Below, piece by piece: positions 33,996-42,865 of a DNA stretch of 64,000 nucleotides (its first letter is position 1; each line of letters begins with the position of its first letter). A program made the position numbers and the translations under genes. The stretch lies in assembly GCA_009773515.1 (NCBI GenBank), contig WSXX01000009.1, forward strand, positions 81,603-145,602. The letters run 5' to 3'. The notes under the pieces were generated by a model. That model saw nothing but the letters and a program-made list of their open reading frames with translations, was not told where the DNA came from and ran no database searches. Origin of the DNA: Bacteroidota bacterium. Lineage in GTDB: Bacteria; Bacteroidota; Bacteroidia; Bacteroidales; Lentimicrobiaceae.

Positions 33996-34649
33996 ATGAA
34001 AAACTTTTATGGATTACCCAAACCAGGGATAAACACACTGGTTTCAGTACTTTTAATTACCACTTCCCTTCTGGTATTGAGTTCATGCAGCAAAGACAAA
34101 GATGACAATGGCACAGCGCTCGACACCGGCATCTCATGGCCCTCGCAATGGGTACTTGTTACCGATCGTGACGCTGAAAATTACAATTACATTTATTCAA
34201 ACAATTCACAGATTTTATACAAAGGCGGGGTACCGAAATCTTACAGTATAAAATCATTGACTGAAGAAAAAGACTGCTATTTTCAGTTCAGTCCGGTTGC
34301 TGGTGCCGGTAACAATGTATTTACCATAAGATCTTATGAGAATCAGGATCACTGGTGGGGCGTTTACAAAACCAATTCTCCCTTTGGGGCTGAAGAATGG
34401 TACCTTGGCGTTGATGAAGACGACGATATCCCGACGAACGACAATGTCCGGTTTGTATTACATTTTATGCCAAAACAAGATGGAAAGAACATGATTGCTA
34501 TTGAAAGTTATTCGAAACGAGGATTTTACCTCGAGTTTCTGGGGCACACTTTCAGTGGCAATGGCTTGTCGTTTGTTGAGCATGACAAACCCGAAAGTGC
34601 AACACACTTTAAGATGTTAAAACCCGAAGGAGCAGGAATAGGGAAATAA
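33996..34649 (+). CDS. Bacteroidota-type surface lipoprotein, unknown function
   Basis: A 217-residue lipoprotein. The signal ends in VLSSCSKDKDDNG: the lipid-bearing cysteine is followed by K-D-K-D-D, the charged signal that sends Bacteroidota lipoproteins to the cell surface. The mature part has repeated aromatic and Gly-rich segments (WGVYKTNSPFGAEEWYLGVD, IESYSKRGFYLEF) that could be a beta-trefoil or similar sugar-binding fold. This is a weak guess. It stands alone between a terminator and a HAD gene. Confidence 0.7.
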   Translation: MKNFYGLPKPGINTLVSVLLITTSLLVLSSCSKDKDDNGTALDTGISWPSQWVLVTDRDAENYNYIYSNNSQILYKGGVPKSYSIKSLTEEKDCYFQFSPVAGAGNNVFTIRSYENQDHWWGVYKTNSPFGAEEWYLGVDEDDDIPTNDNVRFVLHFMPKQDGKNMIAIESYSKRGFYLEFLGHTFSGNGLSFVEHDKPESATHFKMLKPEGAGIGK

Positions 34650-34696
34650 TTCTTAGGCTTACCGCAACATTATATTTCAGGACACGTTTTGCATAG

Positions 34697-34736
34697 AGTG
34701 TCGGGAGACAAGTATTCCCGGCACTTTACTATTTAT
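34697..34736 (+). terminator. Possible terminator after the lipoprotein gene
   Basis: A 10-bp stem (AGTGTCGGGA / TCCCGGCACT, one mismatch or wobble) is followed by TTACTATTTATTT, an imperfect T-run. Confidence 0.5.
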
Positions 34737-34752
34737 TTAACTACAAAAATCT

Positions 34753-35358
34753 ATGCCTTCTAAAGTGATAGTATTCGACTTCGGTGGTGTGCTGATAGAC
34801 TGGAATCCCCGCAACCTTTACAAAAAAATATTTTCTTCAGAAACCGAAATGGAGTGGTTTCTTGAAAATATCTGCACTACAGAATGGAATCTCAGAATAG
34901 ATGCAGGAAAGCCATTTGCTGTTTCTGTCGCAGAACTGTCTTCTCAATATCCGGAGTGGACCACTGAAATTGAAGCATTTCATAAACAATGGCCCGAAAT
35001 GCTGGGCGGAGAGATTCCGGGGACAGTTGAAATACTGGAAGAAATTATTCAAAAAGGATATAAGGTTTACGGATTGACCAACTGGTCGGCCGAAACCTTT
35101 CCCATTGCACAAGGGCGCTATCCTTCGCTCAATTTAATGGATGGTATTGTTGTTTCAGGCGAAGAAAAGCTAATAAAACCAGATCCTGAAATCTTCAGGG
35201 TATTGCTGGAGAAATATAATCTGAATGCCGAAAACTGCATATTTATCGACGACAATCTGCACAACATTGAAGCTTCCCGCAAACTGGGTTTTGAGGCGAT
35301 ACATTTTACAGATCCTGATGGACTAAGAGACGCACTTTCCTGGTTAGGAGTGCTTTAA
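34753..35358 (+). CDS. HAD-superfamily hydrolase (subfamily IA)
   Basis: A 201-residue HAD phosphatase. Motif I is FDFGGVLID with the nucleophilic aspartate near residue 8; motif II is the threonine or serine in GLTNWS; motif III is KPDPEIF; motif IV is FIDDNLHNIEASRKLG. The FDFGGVL variant is typical of the YihX-like group, which acts on sugar phosphates and related compounds. The substrate is not predictable. Followed 70 bases later by the DUF1697 gene. Confidence 0.9.
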   Translation: MPSKVIVFDFGGVLIDWNPRNLYKKIFSSETEMEWFLENICTTEWNLRIDAGKPFAVSVAELSSQYPEWTTEIEAFHKQWPEMLGGEIPGTVEILEEIIQKGYKVYGLTNWSAETFPIAQGRYPSLNLMDGIVVSGEEKLIKPDPEIFRVLLEKYNLNAENCIFIDDNLHNIEASRKLGFEAIHFTDPDGLRDALSWLGVL

Positions 35359-35379
35359 TAAATGGTTGCAGTTAAACTT

Positions 35380-35387
35380 TAGCTTTG
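35380..35387 (+). promoter_or_regulatory. TAnnTTTG promoter box for the DUF1697 gene
   Basis: TAGCTTTG, 49 bases before ATG 35429. It lies inside the extended upstream reading frame (TTG 35366) and so argues for the later start. Confidence 0.45.
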
Positions 35388-35428
35388 CGGCGCTTTGCGA
35401 AACTTTCAATTTCATTAACCTTCCCATT

Positions 35429-35962
35429 ATGCAAACCTGGATAGTGCTTCTGCGCGGAATTAATGTCAGCGGTAAAAACCTGATCAAAATGTCAGCGCTC
35501 ACTCAGGCTCTCTCTGATAGCGGGTTGAACAACATCCGTACTTACATTCAAAGTGGCAACATTATTTTTGAAAGTGAGGAGACAAATCCGGATGTAATCT
35601 CAGGAATGGTTTCAAATATCATCAAAGCGCGATTCGAATACGATGTTCCTGCAATTGCCATCCTGCAAAAGGAACTGTTGCAGATTAGTAAATCGAATCC
35701 TTTTTTCTCCATCAGCGATTTCGATCCGGCTTTTATGTACATTACTTTTCTGCATCGCCAACCTGAAAATGAGAAGATTGAAGCCATTGAAAAATTATCG
35801 TTTCTGCCGGATATCTTCTCCATTCAAAAAAATGCAGTTTATGTTTATTGCCCGAATGGTTATGGCAAAACAAAAATCAACAATTCATTTTTTGAGCGAA
35901 AACTTGGCGTAATGGCTACAACGAGAAACATAGCCTCGGTGGAGAAGCTTTGCTATTTGTAA
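35429..35962 (+). CDS. DUF1697 family protein
   Basis: A 177-residue protein with the DUF1697 signature WIVLLRGINVSGKNLIKM, then TYIQSGNIIFES and later CPNGYGKTKINNSFFERKLG. The start is ATG 35429 rather than the upstream TTG, which would add a non-conserved stretch. Members are widespread in bacteria with no firm function. No useful context here: the gene lies between a HAD hydrolase and a toxin-antitoxin pair on the other strand. Confidence 0.87.
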   Translation: MQTWIVLLRGINVSGKNLIKMSALTQALSDSGLNNIRTYIQSGNIIFESEETNPDVISGMVSNIIKARFEYDVPAIAILQKELLQISKSNPFFSISDFDPAFMYITFLHRQPENEKIEAIEKLSFLPDIFSIQKNAVYVYCPNGYGKTKINNSFFERKLGVMATTRNIASVEKLCYL

Positions 35963-36022
35963 ATGAACTGTTCTGTCATAAATACTGCCAAATCAAATTA
36001 TGCAGGGGATGTATGGAGGATT

Positions 36023-36337
36023 TTACTGATCAGATGTTCGTTCTGTCCATATTTGTGGATTCCTGCTCGTGTGGAAAATTGCAATAATTTTAATTGTGTG
36101 ATTATCAACCAGGTAATAGATAACAAAAGGAAACCTTTTTAAAGTGAATCTTCTTATACTTTTATGAATCGCTTGATATGACAGAGGTGATACTTTAATA
36201 ATCTCAAAACAATCATCAATACTCTTAAAGAACGCATCAGCCAAATCAGGGCTGATTTTTAAATAATACTCATACGATTTATCGAAATCAGATTCAGCAT
36301 CTTGTGAAATCTTAACACTATAAGGCCCTGTCCTCAT
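36023..36337 (-). CDS. RelE/ParE-family toxin
   Basis: A 104-residue protein with the RelE/ParE fold pattern: YSVKISQDAESDFDKSYEYYL, then HKSIRRFTLKRFPFVIYYLVD and IIAIFHTSRNPQIW. The RelE/ParE group stops growth through mRNA cleavage or gyrase inhibition; the basic RRFTLKRFP stretch is in the usual active-surface area. It overlaps the antitoxin gene by 20 bases and is translated after it, the normal order. Which target it hits is unknown. Confidence 0.82.
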   Translation of the reverse strand: MRTGPYSVKISQDAESDFDKSYEYYLKISPDLADAFFKSIDDCFEIIKVSPLSYQAIHKSIRRFTLKRFPFVIYYLVDNHTIKIIAIFHTSRNPQIWTERTSDQ

Positions 36338-36545
36338 ATTTTTTTTTTACAACATCCCATTTTTGATAAGATGTTTTTCCTTCTTCAACTTTTTGTAAAC
36401 GTTTATCAAGTAATTCTATGTGCTCAACAGGCAAATCAGAAGTTTCTTCTTTTACATCGATAATTTCAATATATTCAAAAGTCCGGATCAGATTTAAGAA
36501 TTCGGATATATTCTTCTGACCTTTAATACTGATTGTTAGTTCCAT
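36318..36545 (-). CDS. Putative antitoxin (addiction-module component type)
   Basis: A 75-residue acidic protein overlapping the toxin gene. The second half (PVEHIELLDKRLQKVEEGK then KWDVVKKKYEDRAL) resembles the addiction-module component family (PF09720), whose members bind ParE-type toxins. The first half (LTISIKGQKNISEFLNLI) is not recognised. No DNA-binding motif is seen, so autoregulation may need the complex or another protein. A promoter box lies just upstream. Confidence 0.7.
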   Translation of the reverse strand: MELTISIKGQKNISEFLNLIRTFEYIEIIDVKEETSDLPVEHIELLDKRLQKVEEGKTSYQKWDVVKKKYEDRAL

Positions 36546-36566
36546 AATCTGAAAGTTTGCTTTACC

Positions 36567-36574
36567 AAAGATAA
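36567..36574 (-). promoter_or_regulatory. TAnnTTTG promoter box of the toxin-antitoxin pair
   Basis: The minus strand reads TATCTTTG, 22 bases before the antitoxin ATG at 36545. Confidence 0.5.
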
Positions 36575-36648
36575 GTCATTTGATAATAATAGAAGAAAAC
36601 AACAATGCAAATAAATCCAAAATCCATTTTGTGATTCCCGGGTTAGAC

Positions 36649-36685
36649 AAAAAAGGCCATCTCCAATAATGAGATAGCCTTTTTA
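36649..36685 (-). terminator. Terminator after the YugP-like peptidase gene
   Basis: On the minus strand GGCTATCTC-ATTATTG-GAGATGGCC (one mismatch) is followed by TTTTTT. It has A and T arms on both sides. Confidence 0.75.
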
Positions 36686-36705
36686 TTATCTTCAGCAATC
36701 GGGAA

Positions 36706-37383
36706 TTAATCTCTTCTGCCCATGTAAATCATGATGTAATAAAGCAAAGTAGCCAGCGAAGCCAGCGCAGCAACCACATAGGTGTAAGCAGCAAGGCGAA
36801 GCGCTTCCTGGGCTTTTGGCAGTGTAGCAGTAGTTGTTATTCCGCTGCCATCAAGCCAGGCAATTGCACGGCGGCTGGCATCAATTTCAACCGGAAGGGT
36901 AATAAAACTAAACAGTGTTGTTAGTGCAAACAAAACAATACCTGCAAGTAAAAGACCCGGAAATGTATTTACAAGAAGAATACCGGCAAGCAAAACCCAT
37001 TGCACGTAGCGTGATGAAAAGCTTACAACAGGAACAAGTTTGGAACGCATTTGCAGCCATGCATAAGCAGTGGCATGCTGAACAGCGTGTCCGCACTCAT
37101 GTGCAGCAACAGCAGCAGCTGAAATACTGCGGCCATGATAAACATCGGGACTGAGATTCACAGTTTTGTTGGCCGGATTGTAGTGATCGGTAAGTTCGCC
37201 CTGAACAGACATCACCTGAACATCAGACACCCCGCTATCGCGAAGCATTCTCTCGGCAACTTCCCGGCCGGTTATGCCATAGTTAACCGGAATCTTACTG
37301 TAAGCCCGGAATTTAGATTTAAGTCTGGCACCAACAGCCCAACTGATGAGCATAAAGACACCAAATATCAAAAGGTAACCCAT
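36706..37383 (-). CDS. YugP-like neutral zinc metallopeptidase
   Basis: A 225-residue membrane protein of the Zn-peptidase_2 family. An N-terminal membrane segment is followed by a soluble part with the zinc-binding HECGHAVQH motif (about residues 115-123). Two further membrane segments follow (YVQWVLLAGILLVNTFPGLLLAG and a neighbour), and LPVEIDASRRAIAWL, also a family hallmark, comes after these. Substrate and role are not established. It is monocistronic with a terminator. Confidence 0.9.
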   Translation of the reverse strand: MGYLLIFGVFMLISWAVGARLKSKFRAYSKIPVNYGITGREVAERMLRDSGVSDVQVMSVQGELTDHYNPANKTVNLSPDVYHGRSISAAAVAAHECGHAVQHATAYAWLQMRSKLVPVVSFSSRYVQWVLLAGILLVNTFPGLLLAGIVLFALTTLFSFITLPVEIDASRRAIAWLDGSGITTTATLPKAQEALRLAAYTYVVAALASLATLLYYIMIYMGRRD

Positions 37384-37524
37384 TTTTCGTTTGTTTTATT
37401 TAGTTTAACGGCTTGATTTACACAAAAAGTCTGCCACATTCAGTTGTTGACATTATGGCAGAAAAGAGGTTTGTTTCGCGCGAAGCCACAGCGTTTGCTT
37501 TGTTCGCTTTTTATATTTCAAGAA

Positions 37525-37576
37525 GACCTGACAAGTTGAAAGCCTGTCCGCCTCGGTCGGAAAAACTTTTCAGGTC
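37525..37576. repeat. Inverted repeat of GACCTGAcAAGTT type
   Basis: GACCTGACAAGTT at 37525-37537 and AACTTTTCAGGTC at 37564-37576 form a 13-bp stem with one mismatch and a 26-base loop. It lies between convergent-free minus-strand genes and looks like a Bacteroidota intergenic repeat. It has no T-run, so it is not an ordinary terminator. Confidence 0.6.
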
Positions 37577-37609
37577 AACAATAAAACGCTTCGTTCGTCA
37601 AAGCCCCTC

Positions 37610-38143
37610 CTACTCCACCGGCACAATCGAAGGATCATGCCAACTGGCATACATGGTATAGCTTTTTGAGATGCGGTTTACCTGCCCTTCGAGCAACTTG
37701 GTGTCGATGGATTTGATTTTCTTTGCAGGAATACCGGCATATACACTGCCCGACTCAACCACGGTACCTTGCGAAACAACCGCTCCGGCTGCAATAATTG
37801 AGTTGCTTTCCACCACAACATTGTCCATCACAATGGCGCCCATTCCAATCAACACATTATCATGAATTGTACACCCGTGAATTATGGCATTGTGCGCAAT
37901 GGATACGCTGTTGCCGATATTTACAGGCGATTTCTGATAGGTGCAGTGAATTACAGCGCCATCCTGAATGTTCACGTTGTTGCCGATTCGGATGTAATGC
38001 ACATCACCACGAACCACAGCATTGAACCATACGCTGCAATTGTCGCCCATTTCTACTTCGCCTACTACTGTTGCATTTTCAGCAAAGAAACAATTCTTCC
38101 CGAACTTCGGATGTATTCCTTTGACTGCTCTTATCAGTGCCAT
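37610..38143 (-). CDS. Gamma-carbonic-anhydrase-family protein (left-handed beta-helix)
   Basis: A 177-residue hexapeptide-repeat protein. Sequence features are FFAENATVVGEVEMGDNCSVWFNAVVRGD, and the histidines at VIHCTY, SIAHNAIIHGC that line the metal site of gamma carbonic anhydrases. It acts as a trimer. Many such proteins (YrdA/PaaY type) lack strong anhydrase activity, so the reaction is open. It stands alone on the minus strand. Confidence 0.88.
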   Translation of the reverse strand: MALIRAVKGIHPKFGKNCFFAENATVVGEVEMGDNCSVWFNAVVRGDVHYIRIGNNVNIQDGAVIHCTYQKSPVNIGNSVSIAHNAIIHGCTIHDNVLIGMGAIVMDNVVVESNSIIAAGAVVSQGTVVESGSVYAGIPAKKIKSIDTKLLEGQVNRISKSYTMYASWHDPSIVPVE

Positions 38144-38319
38144 ATGTTTGGTTTATTTTTATGATTAAAAATGTGAATCCTGCTTTCCTCAGGTTTGCTG
38201 ATCAAGGATTCTGAAGACACCTTCTGATTTCGCATTAATACTCCGGAAAGCGCATCATCCCTGAAAAGACTTTTGATTAAGCCTTATTTAAAATAACCCT
38301 TCATGTTCACAAATGTTTA

Positions 38320-39891
38320 CTATTCCTTATACACTCTGGGATAGTCAATGCTGTGATGCAATCCGCGGCTTTCCTTTCTGTCCATAGCCATTTGAATGAT
38401 AAGTCCGGCTACCACAATCATGTTCCTAAGCTCACAAATTTTCTCGGTAAGCACCGATTTTTCATAAAGATCTTCGGTTTCTTCCTGAAGAATCTGTAGT
38501 CTGTCATGTGCCCTTTTAAGCCTGAGGTTTGAACGGACAATGCCCACATAATTGGTCATTATGCCCTGTAGCTCTTTCAGCGATTGGGTAATCAGAATCA
38601 TTTCTTCGTTAAAAACAGTACCTTTTGCATCCCAGTCGGGCACAACATTCATAAACGGGTGACTCTTGAAGATGCTAATGGCATCCTGTGAAGCCCGGTG
38701 AGAGAACACAAGCGATTCGAGCAACGAATTTGAAGCCAGCCGGTTTGCACCATGTAAACCGGTGGAAGCACATTCGCCGGAAGCGTAAAGGTTTTTGATG
38801 CTGCTGCGGGCAAACTTATCCACTTTTATTCCGCCACAGGTGTAGTGCGCAGCCGGCACAACCGGAATCATTTCTTTTGTCATATCAATGCCAATGCTCA
38901 GGCATTTTGCATAAATGGCAGGAAAGTGACTGAGGATAACCTGCATATCGAGGTGACGGGCATCCAGACAAACATAGTCATCTCCACTGATCTTCATTTC
39001 GTTATCAATGGCGCGGGCTACAATATCGCGGGGAGCAAGAGAAAGGCGTGCATCATACTTCTGCATAAACTCCTTACCGGCCATGGTTTTCAGCACAGCC
39101 CCTGAGCCACGTAATGCTTCTGTAATCAGAAAAGATGGTTTTTCTGCCGGATTGTAAAGTGAGGTTGGATGAAACTGAATAAATTCCATGTTTTCAATTT
39201 CGCCTTTCGCCCTGCGAACCATAGCAATTCCATCGCCGGTAGCTACCGGAGGATTGGTGGTAACAGCATAAACATTTCCGGTTCCTCCTGTGGCCACCAT
39301 CGTGGTTCGGGCCAGAATGGTAATGATCTGGTGATTGAGCTTATTCATCACATAAGCGCCATAACAAGAAATATCAGGCGAAGTGCGCTCCACTTCTTCT
39401 CCCAGATGGTGCTGCGTAATCAAATCAATTGAAAAATGGTTTTCAAGAATCTCGATGTTCTTGTTTTCTTTCACCCTTTGAATCAGAATCTCTTCAATTT
39501 CAGCGCCGGTCTGATCTTTGTGATGCAAAACCCTGAACTCAGAATGTCCGCCTTCTTTTGCCAGATCGTATTGCCCGGCAGGATTTTTGTCGAATGCTAC
39601 ACCCCAATCTATAAGCTCTTTAACCCTGTCTGTTGATTCTGTGATGGTGATTTTCACAATTTCCGGATCGCTCAGTTCATCACCGGCAATCATGGTGTCG
39701 CGGATATGTTTGGCATAGGTATCCGGAGTGTACATAACCGCAGCTATGCCACCCTGGGCATATCGGGTGGCGCTTTCGCGTGCTTCACATTTGGTTACAA
39801 TACATACTTTTCCATATGCAGCAACTTTCAGCGCATAACTCAAACCTGCTATGCCCGTTCCTATCACCAGAAAATCAACTTTCTTTCGCAT
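38320..39891 (-). CDS. nadB: L-aspartate oxidase
   Basis: Oxidises L-aspartate to iminoaspartate, the first step of de novo NAD synthesis, with FAD and with oxygen or fumarate as acceptor. A 523-residue protein. FAD motif LVIGTGIAGLSYALKVA, SATRYAQGGIAAV, the active-site HYTCGGIKVD, then LYASGECASTGLHGANRLASNSLLE and RKESRGLHHSIDYP at the end. Fumarate use would suit an anaerobe. nadA and nadC are not in this window. Confidence 0.94.
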   Translation of the reverse strand: MRKKVDFLVIGTGIAGLSYALKVAAYGKVCIVTKCEARESATRYAQGGIAAVMYTPDTYAKHIRDTMIAGDELSDPEIVKITITESTDRVKELIDWGVAFDKNPAGQYDLAKEGGHSEFRVLHHKDQTGAEIEEILIQRVKENKNIEILENHFSIDLITQHHLGEEVERTSPDISCYGAYVMNKLNHQIITILARTTMVATGGTGNVYAVTTNPPVATGDGIAMVRRAKGEIENMEFIQFHPTSLYNPAEKPSFLITEALRGSGAVLKTMAGKEFMQKYDARLSLAPRDIVARAIDNEMKISGDDYVCLDARHLDMQVILSHFPAIYAKCLSIGIDMTKEMIPVVPAAHYTCGGIKVDKFARSSIKNLYASGECASTGLHGANRLASNSLLESLVFSHRASQDAISIFKSHPFMNVVPDWDAKGTVFNEEMILITQSLKELQGIMTNYVGIVRSNLRLKRAHDRLQILQEETEDLYEKSVLTEKICELRNMIVVAGLIIQMAMDRKESRGLHHSIDYPRVYKE

Positions 39892-39913
39892 TCTTGATTT
39901 TATTTTCAGACTT

Positions 39914-39921
39914 CAAAATTA
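39914..39921 (-). promoter_or_regulatory. TAnnTTTG promoter box of nadB
   Basis: The minus strand reads TAATTTTG, 23 bases before the ATG at 39891. Confidence 0.5.
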
Positions 39922-40123
39922 CTACATAATAGCATCGGATATCCTATTATTGCTGTTAGTTCATTCACAACCGGAGGTTTCAACATATTTATCTAAAAAC
40001 TGTTCATTAAGTCTCCAGGATTCAATCCTTATCTTAAATACGCAGGTATGCCGCTTTTCAGGGCTTGACCTGATACCGGCCATGAATATCAATGCATTTC
40101 CGGGTCTTTGAAAAAGTTTCGCA

Positions 40124-40131
40124 TATCTTTG
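40124..40131 (+). promoter_or_regulatory. TAnnTTTG promoter box for the membrane protein gene
   Basis: TATCTTTG, 51 bases before the GTG start at 40182. A TTTG at 40107-40110 is closer than the normal -33 spacing. Confidence 0.4.
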
Positions 40132-40181
40132 CCATTAAAGAAAATCGATTTCTCCGCAACTAAACTGAACATCTTTATTCT

Positions 40182-41489
40182 GTGAAGCACTCTGTTAAAT
40201 CATCCTCCTTCACTTTGATGGCGATTTGCCTGATAATGATTTTGGTTACTTCAAACATCAATTGGGGTGGCGACCGCTACAAAGGTGTGCTTGAATCAGA
40301 TGCAAAAGGCTATTATGCTTATTTACCAGCAATCTTCATTTACCATGATCTGAATTTTACTTTCTTCGATCACATCGAAAAGGAAAAGTACTACAACGAA
40401 AACCTGTTTTACGACTACCGTGCATTCAGCAACGGAGCTTACATCAGCAAATATTATGCTGGCACCGCGCTGGCACAGATGCCGTTTTTTCTTGTCGCTC
40501 ATTTCGTAAGTCTTGCCGGCAATGCTGATGCCGATGGCTACTCAAAGCCATACATGATCGCGGTGAACCTGGCTGCACTTTTTTATCTCTTTCTTGGACT
40601 GCTTTACCTTAAACGCACACTTGCTTCTTATCAGATTTCCGAAAAAATCACATCAATTATATTGATTGCCGCCGTTTTCGGGACCAATCTGTTCTACTAT
40701 TCCATCAGTGAGTCAGGCATGTCGCATGTTTATTCTTTTGCATTTATTTCGATGTTCTTCTTTTATGCCCGGCAGTTTTTCACAACATTCCGGCCTAAAT
40801 ACATACTGTTACTTTCTTTGCTTCTGGGAATAATTGTCCTTATCCGGCCTGTAAACGGACTTATTTTATTTATTCTTCCATTTGCTGCCGGCAAGGAGGA
40901 GGTGTTTCGCGAAGGCATAGTCAGTAGCTTAAAGCAGATAAAATATACAGCCGCAGGAGTCATCCTGATTTTTGCCATAGTTTCACTGCAACTTATTTTC
41001 TACAAACTGGCAACCGGTAGTTTTTTCGTTTATTCTTACATCGGCGAAGGGTTTGACTTTCTGAACCCGCATATTCCGGAAATACTTTTCAGTTTCAAAA
41101 AAGGATTGTTCCTCTATACACCCATATATCTGCTCGCTTTCGCGGGATGCATTTACCTCTGGAAAAAGAAAAGGTTTATGTTCCGGGCCTGGATTCTGTT
41201 TTTTCTGATAATTACCTATGTTTTCTCCTCGTGGAGCAACTGGTGGTATGGCGGAAGTTTCTCTTCGAGGGTGTATATTGAATACATTCCGCTGTTTATG
41301 ATACTGCTGGCAATGGCGCTGGATAATATACGCAACAGATTACAACACAATGGATTAATAGCCGCCATCGTTATTCTGACAGTGGTTTGCCAGATACAAA
41401 CCTTTCAATATAGGTACAACCATATCCACTGGTCTGACATGGACAGGCAGAAGTATTTTGAAGTTTTTATGAGGATTGACAGGATATAA
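40182..41489 (+). CDS. Multi-spanning membrane protein, GT-C glycosyltransferase-like
   Basis: A 435-residue integral membrane protein with about ten hydrophobic segments. After the first helix comes GGDRYKGVLESDAKGYYAYLPAIFIYHD, an acidic loop (SDAKGYY) like the active-site loop of GT-C glycosyltransferases. The WSNWWYGGSFSSRVYIEY segment near the end is also reminiscent of such proteins. The start is GTG 40182; the first ATG in frame is at 40218, inside the first helix. A lipid-linked sugar transferase role is an inference from topology only. Confidence 0.75.
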   Translation: MKHSVKSSSFTLMAICLIMILVTSNINWGGDRYKGVLESDAKGYYAYLPAIFIYHDLNFTFFDHIEKEKYYNENLFYDYRAFSNGAYISKYYAGTALAQMPFFLVAHFVSLAGNADADGYSKPYMIAVNLAALFYLFLGLLYLKRTLASYQISEKITSIILIAAVFGTNLFYYSISESGMSHVYSFAFISMFFFYARQFFTTFRPKYILLLSLLLGIIVLIRPVNGLILFILPFAAGKEEVFREGIVSSLKQIKYTAAGVILIFAIVSLQLIFYKLATGSFFVYSYIGEGFDFLNPHIPEILFSFKKGLFLYTPIYLLAFAGCIYLWKKKRFMFRAWILFFLIITYVFSSWSNWWYGGSFSSRVYIEYIPLFMILLAMALDNIRNRLQHNGLIAAIVILTVVCQIQTFQYRYNHIHWSDMDRQKYFEVFMRIDRI

Positions 41490-41569
41490 GATTCAAAAGA
41501 TTAGCTTCGCTGAGCCCGCCTGCTTTGCGTATTAGGGTAAGCTGCCCGACGGCCGGAAAGAGCACAAAC

Positions 41570-42853
41570 TTACAGCTCCAACAACGCCTGCAAAGGATCT
41601 ACCCCATCCATCAACATTTTTTCAGGATTTTCGAGCAGCTCCTTAACTTTTACAAGAAAACTCACCGACTCACGTCCGTCAATTACACGGTGATCGTAAG
41701 AAAGTGCCACATACATCATAGGTGCAATCACTACCTGTCCGTTCAAGGCAATGGGCCTTTCAATAATGTTGTGCATGCCAAGTATTGCACTTTGCGGAGG
41801 ATTTAAAATGGGCGTTGACAACATAGAGCCAAAAACACCGCCATTGGTAATGGTAAATGTGCCGCCGGTCATTTCATCAAGGGTAATTTTATTATCACGG
41901 GCTTTCACCGCCAGTTCCTTAATTTTCTGCTCTATCTGAGCCAGACTGAGGCTTTCGGCGTTTCTTACAACCGGAACCACCAATCCCTTTGGGGCGCTAA
42001 CAGCAATGCCGATATCCGCATAGTCATATGAAATCAGTTCATCGCCGTCAATCATAGAATTAACCTGTGGATAGTGCTTCAGCGCAATGGTTATGGCTTT
42101 GGTAAACAACGACATAAAACCCAGCGAAATTCCATGTTTCTCTTTGAACTTTTCGTTGTATTTCTTTCTGATTTCCATAATACGGCTCATATTCACTTCA
42201 TTGAAAGTGGTGAGCATGGCCGTTTCGTTTTTCACGGAAACCAGTCGCTGTGCCAGTTTCTGGCGGAGGGTTGACATCTTCTTCCTTTCCGAATTACGGG
42301 TTCCACCTTTTGCAGATTCCGGCATTGCTTTTTTGAACGATGCCGTTGCACTTTTCGCGGAAGCAACCTCTTCAATATCGGCTTTTCCGATTCTGATTTT
42401 GCTGATGTATTCCAGAATATCTCCTTCTGTCACCTCTTTTTCCTTCATAATGCGGCGTGCCAGCGGCGAAACGTGCAGGTTTTTCTCTTCCTGAACCTCC
42501 GGGCTTTTTTCAGTTGGCGAAGAAGTTGGTTTCACCTCATCAACAACCGGAGCTTTTGCTTCAGCCGCTTTTTCTTCAGTTTTGGGAGCTGCTTTGGGGG
42601 TGCCTGCAGGCTTGGCTGCGGAAGAATCAATGGTAGCCACAACAGCACCTACTTTTATCACATCTCCGGCTTCAGCCAGAAGTTTAATTATTCCTTCTTC
42701 GGCAGCGCTGACGGTAAGGGTTGCTTTATCCGAATCAATTTCGGCAATCTCGGCATCCTTTTCTACAAAATCACCATCATTCACAAGCCATGAGGCCAGT
42801 TGAACTTCAGAAATGGACTCGCCCGGGCTGGGCACTTTAATTTCGATAATCAT
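41570..42853 (-). CDS. odhB: 2-oxoglutarate dehydrogenase E2, dihydrolipoyl succinyltransferase
   Basis: Passes the succinyl group from E1 to CoA. A 427-residue protein. The lipoyl domain holds the lipoylated lysine in [13 protein letters not shown] (Lys43). A Pro/Ala/Lys/Glu-rich linker (about residues 80-125) and a peripheral-subunit-binding domain ([19 protein letters not shown]) follow. The catalytic domain ends with the His of [17 protein letters not shown]. Directly downstream of the E1 gene (gap of 12 bases). No E3 gene next to it; the flavoprotein at 32308 is not an E3. Confidence 0.94.
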   Translation of the reverse strand: MIIEIKVPSPGESISEVQLASWLVNDGDFVEKDAEIAEIDSDKATLTVSAAEEGIIKLLAEAGDVIKVGAVVATIDSSAAKPAGTPKAAPKTEEKAAEAKAPVVDEVKPTSSPTEKSPEVQEEKNLHVSPLARRIMKEKEVTEGDILEYISKIRIGKADIEEVASAKSATASFKKAMPESAKGGTRNSERKKMSTLRQKLAQRLVSVKNETAMLTTFNEVNMSRIMEIRKKYNEKFKEKHGISLGFMSLFTKAITIALKHYPQVNSMIDGDELISYDYADIGIAVSAPKGLVVPVVRNAESLSLAQIEQKIKELAVKARDNKITLDEMTGGTFTITNGGVFGSMLSTPILNPPQSAILGMHNIIERPIALNGQVVIAPMMYVALSYDHRVIDGRESVSFLVKVKELLENPEKMLMDGVDPLQALLEL

Positions 42854-42865
42854 TATACAATATTT

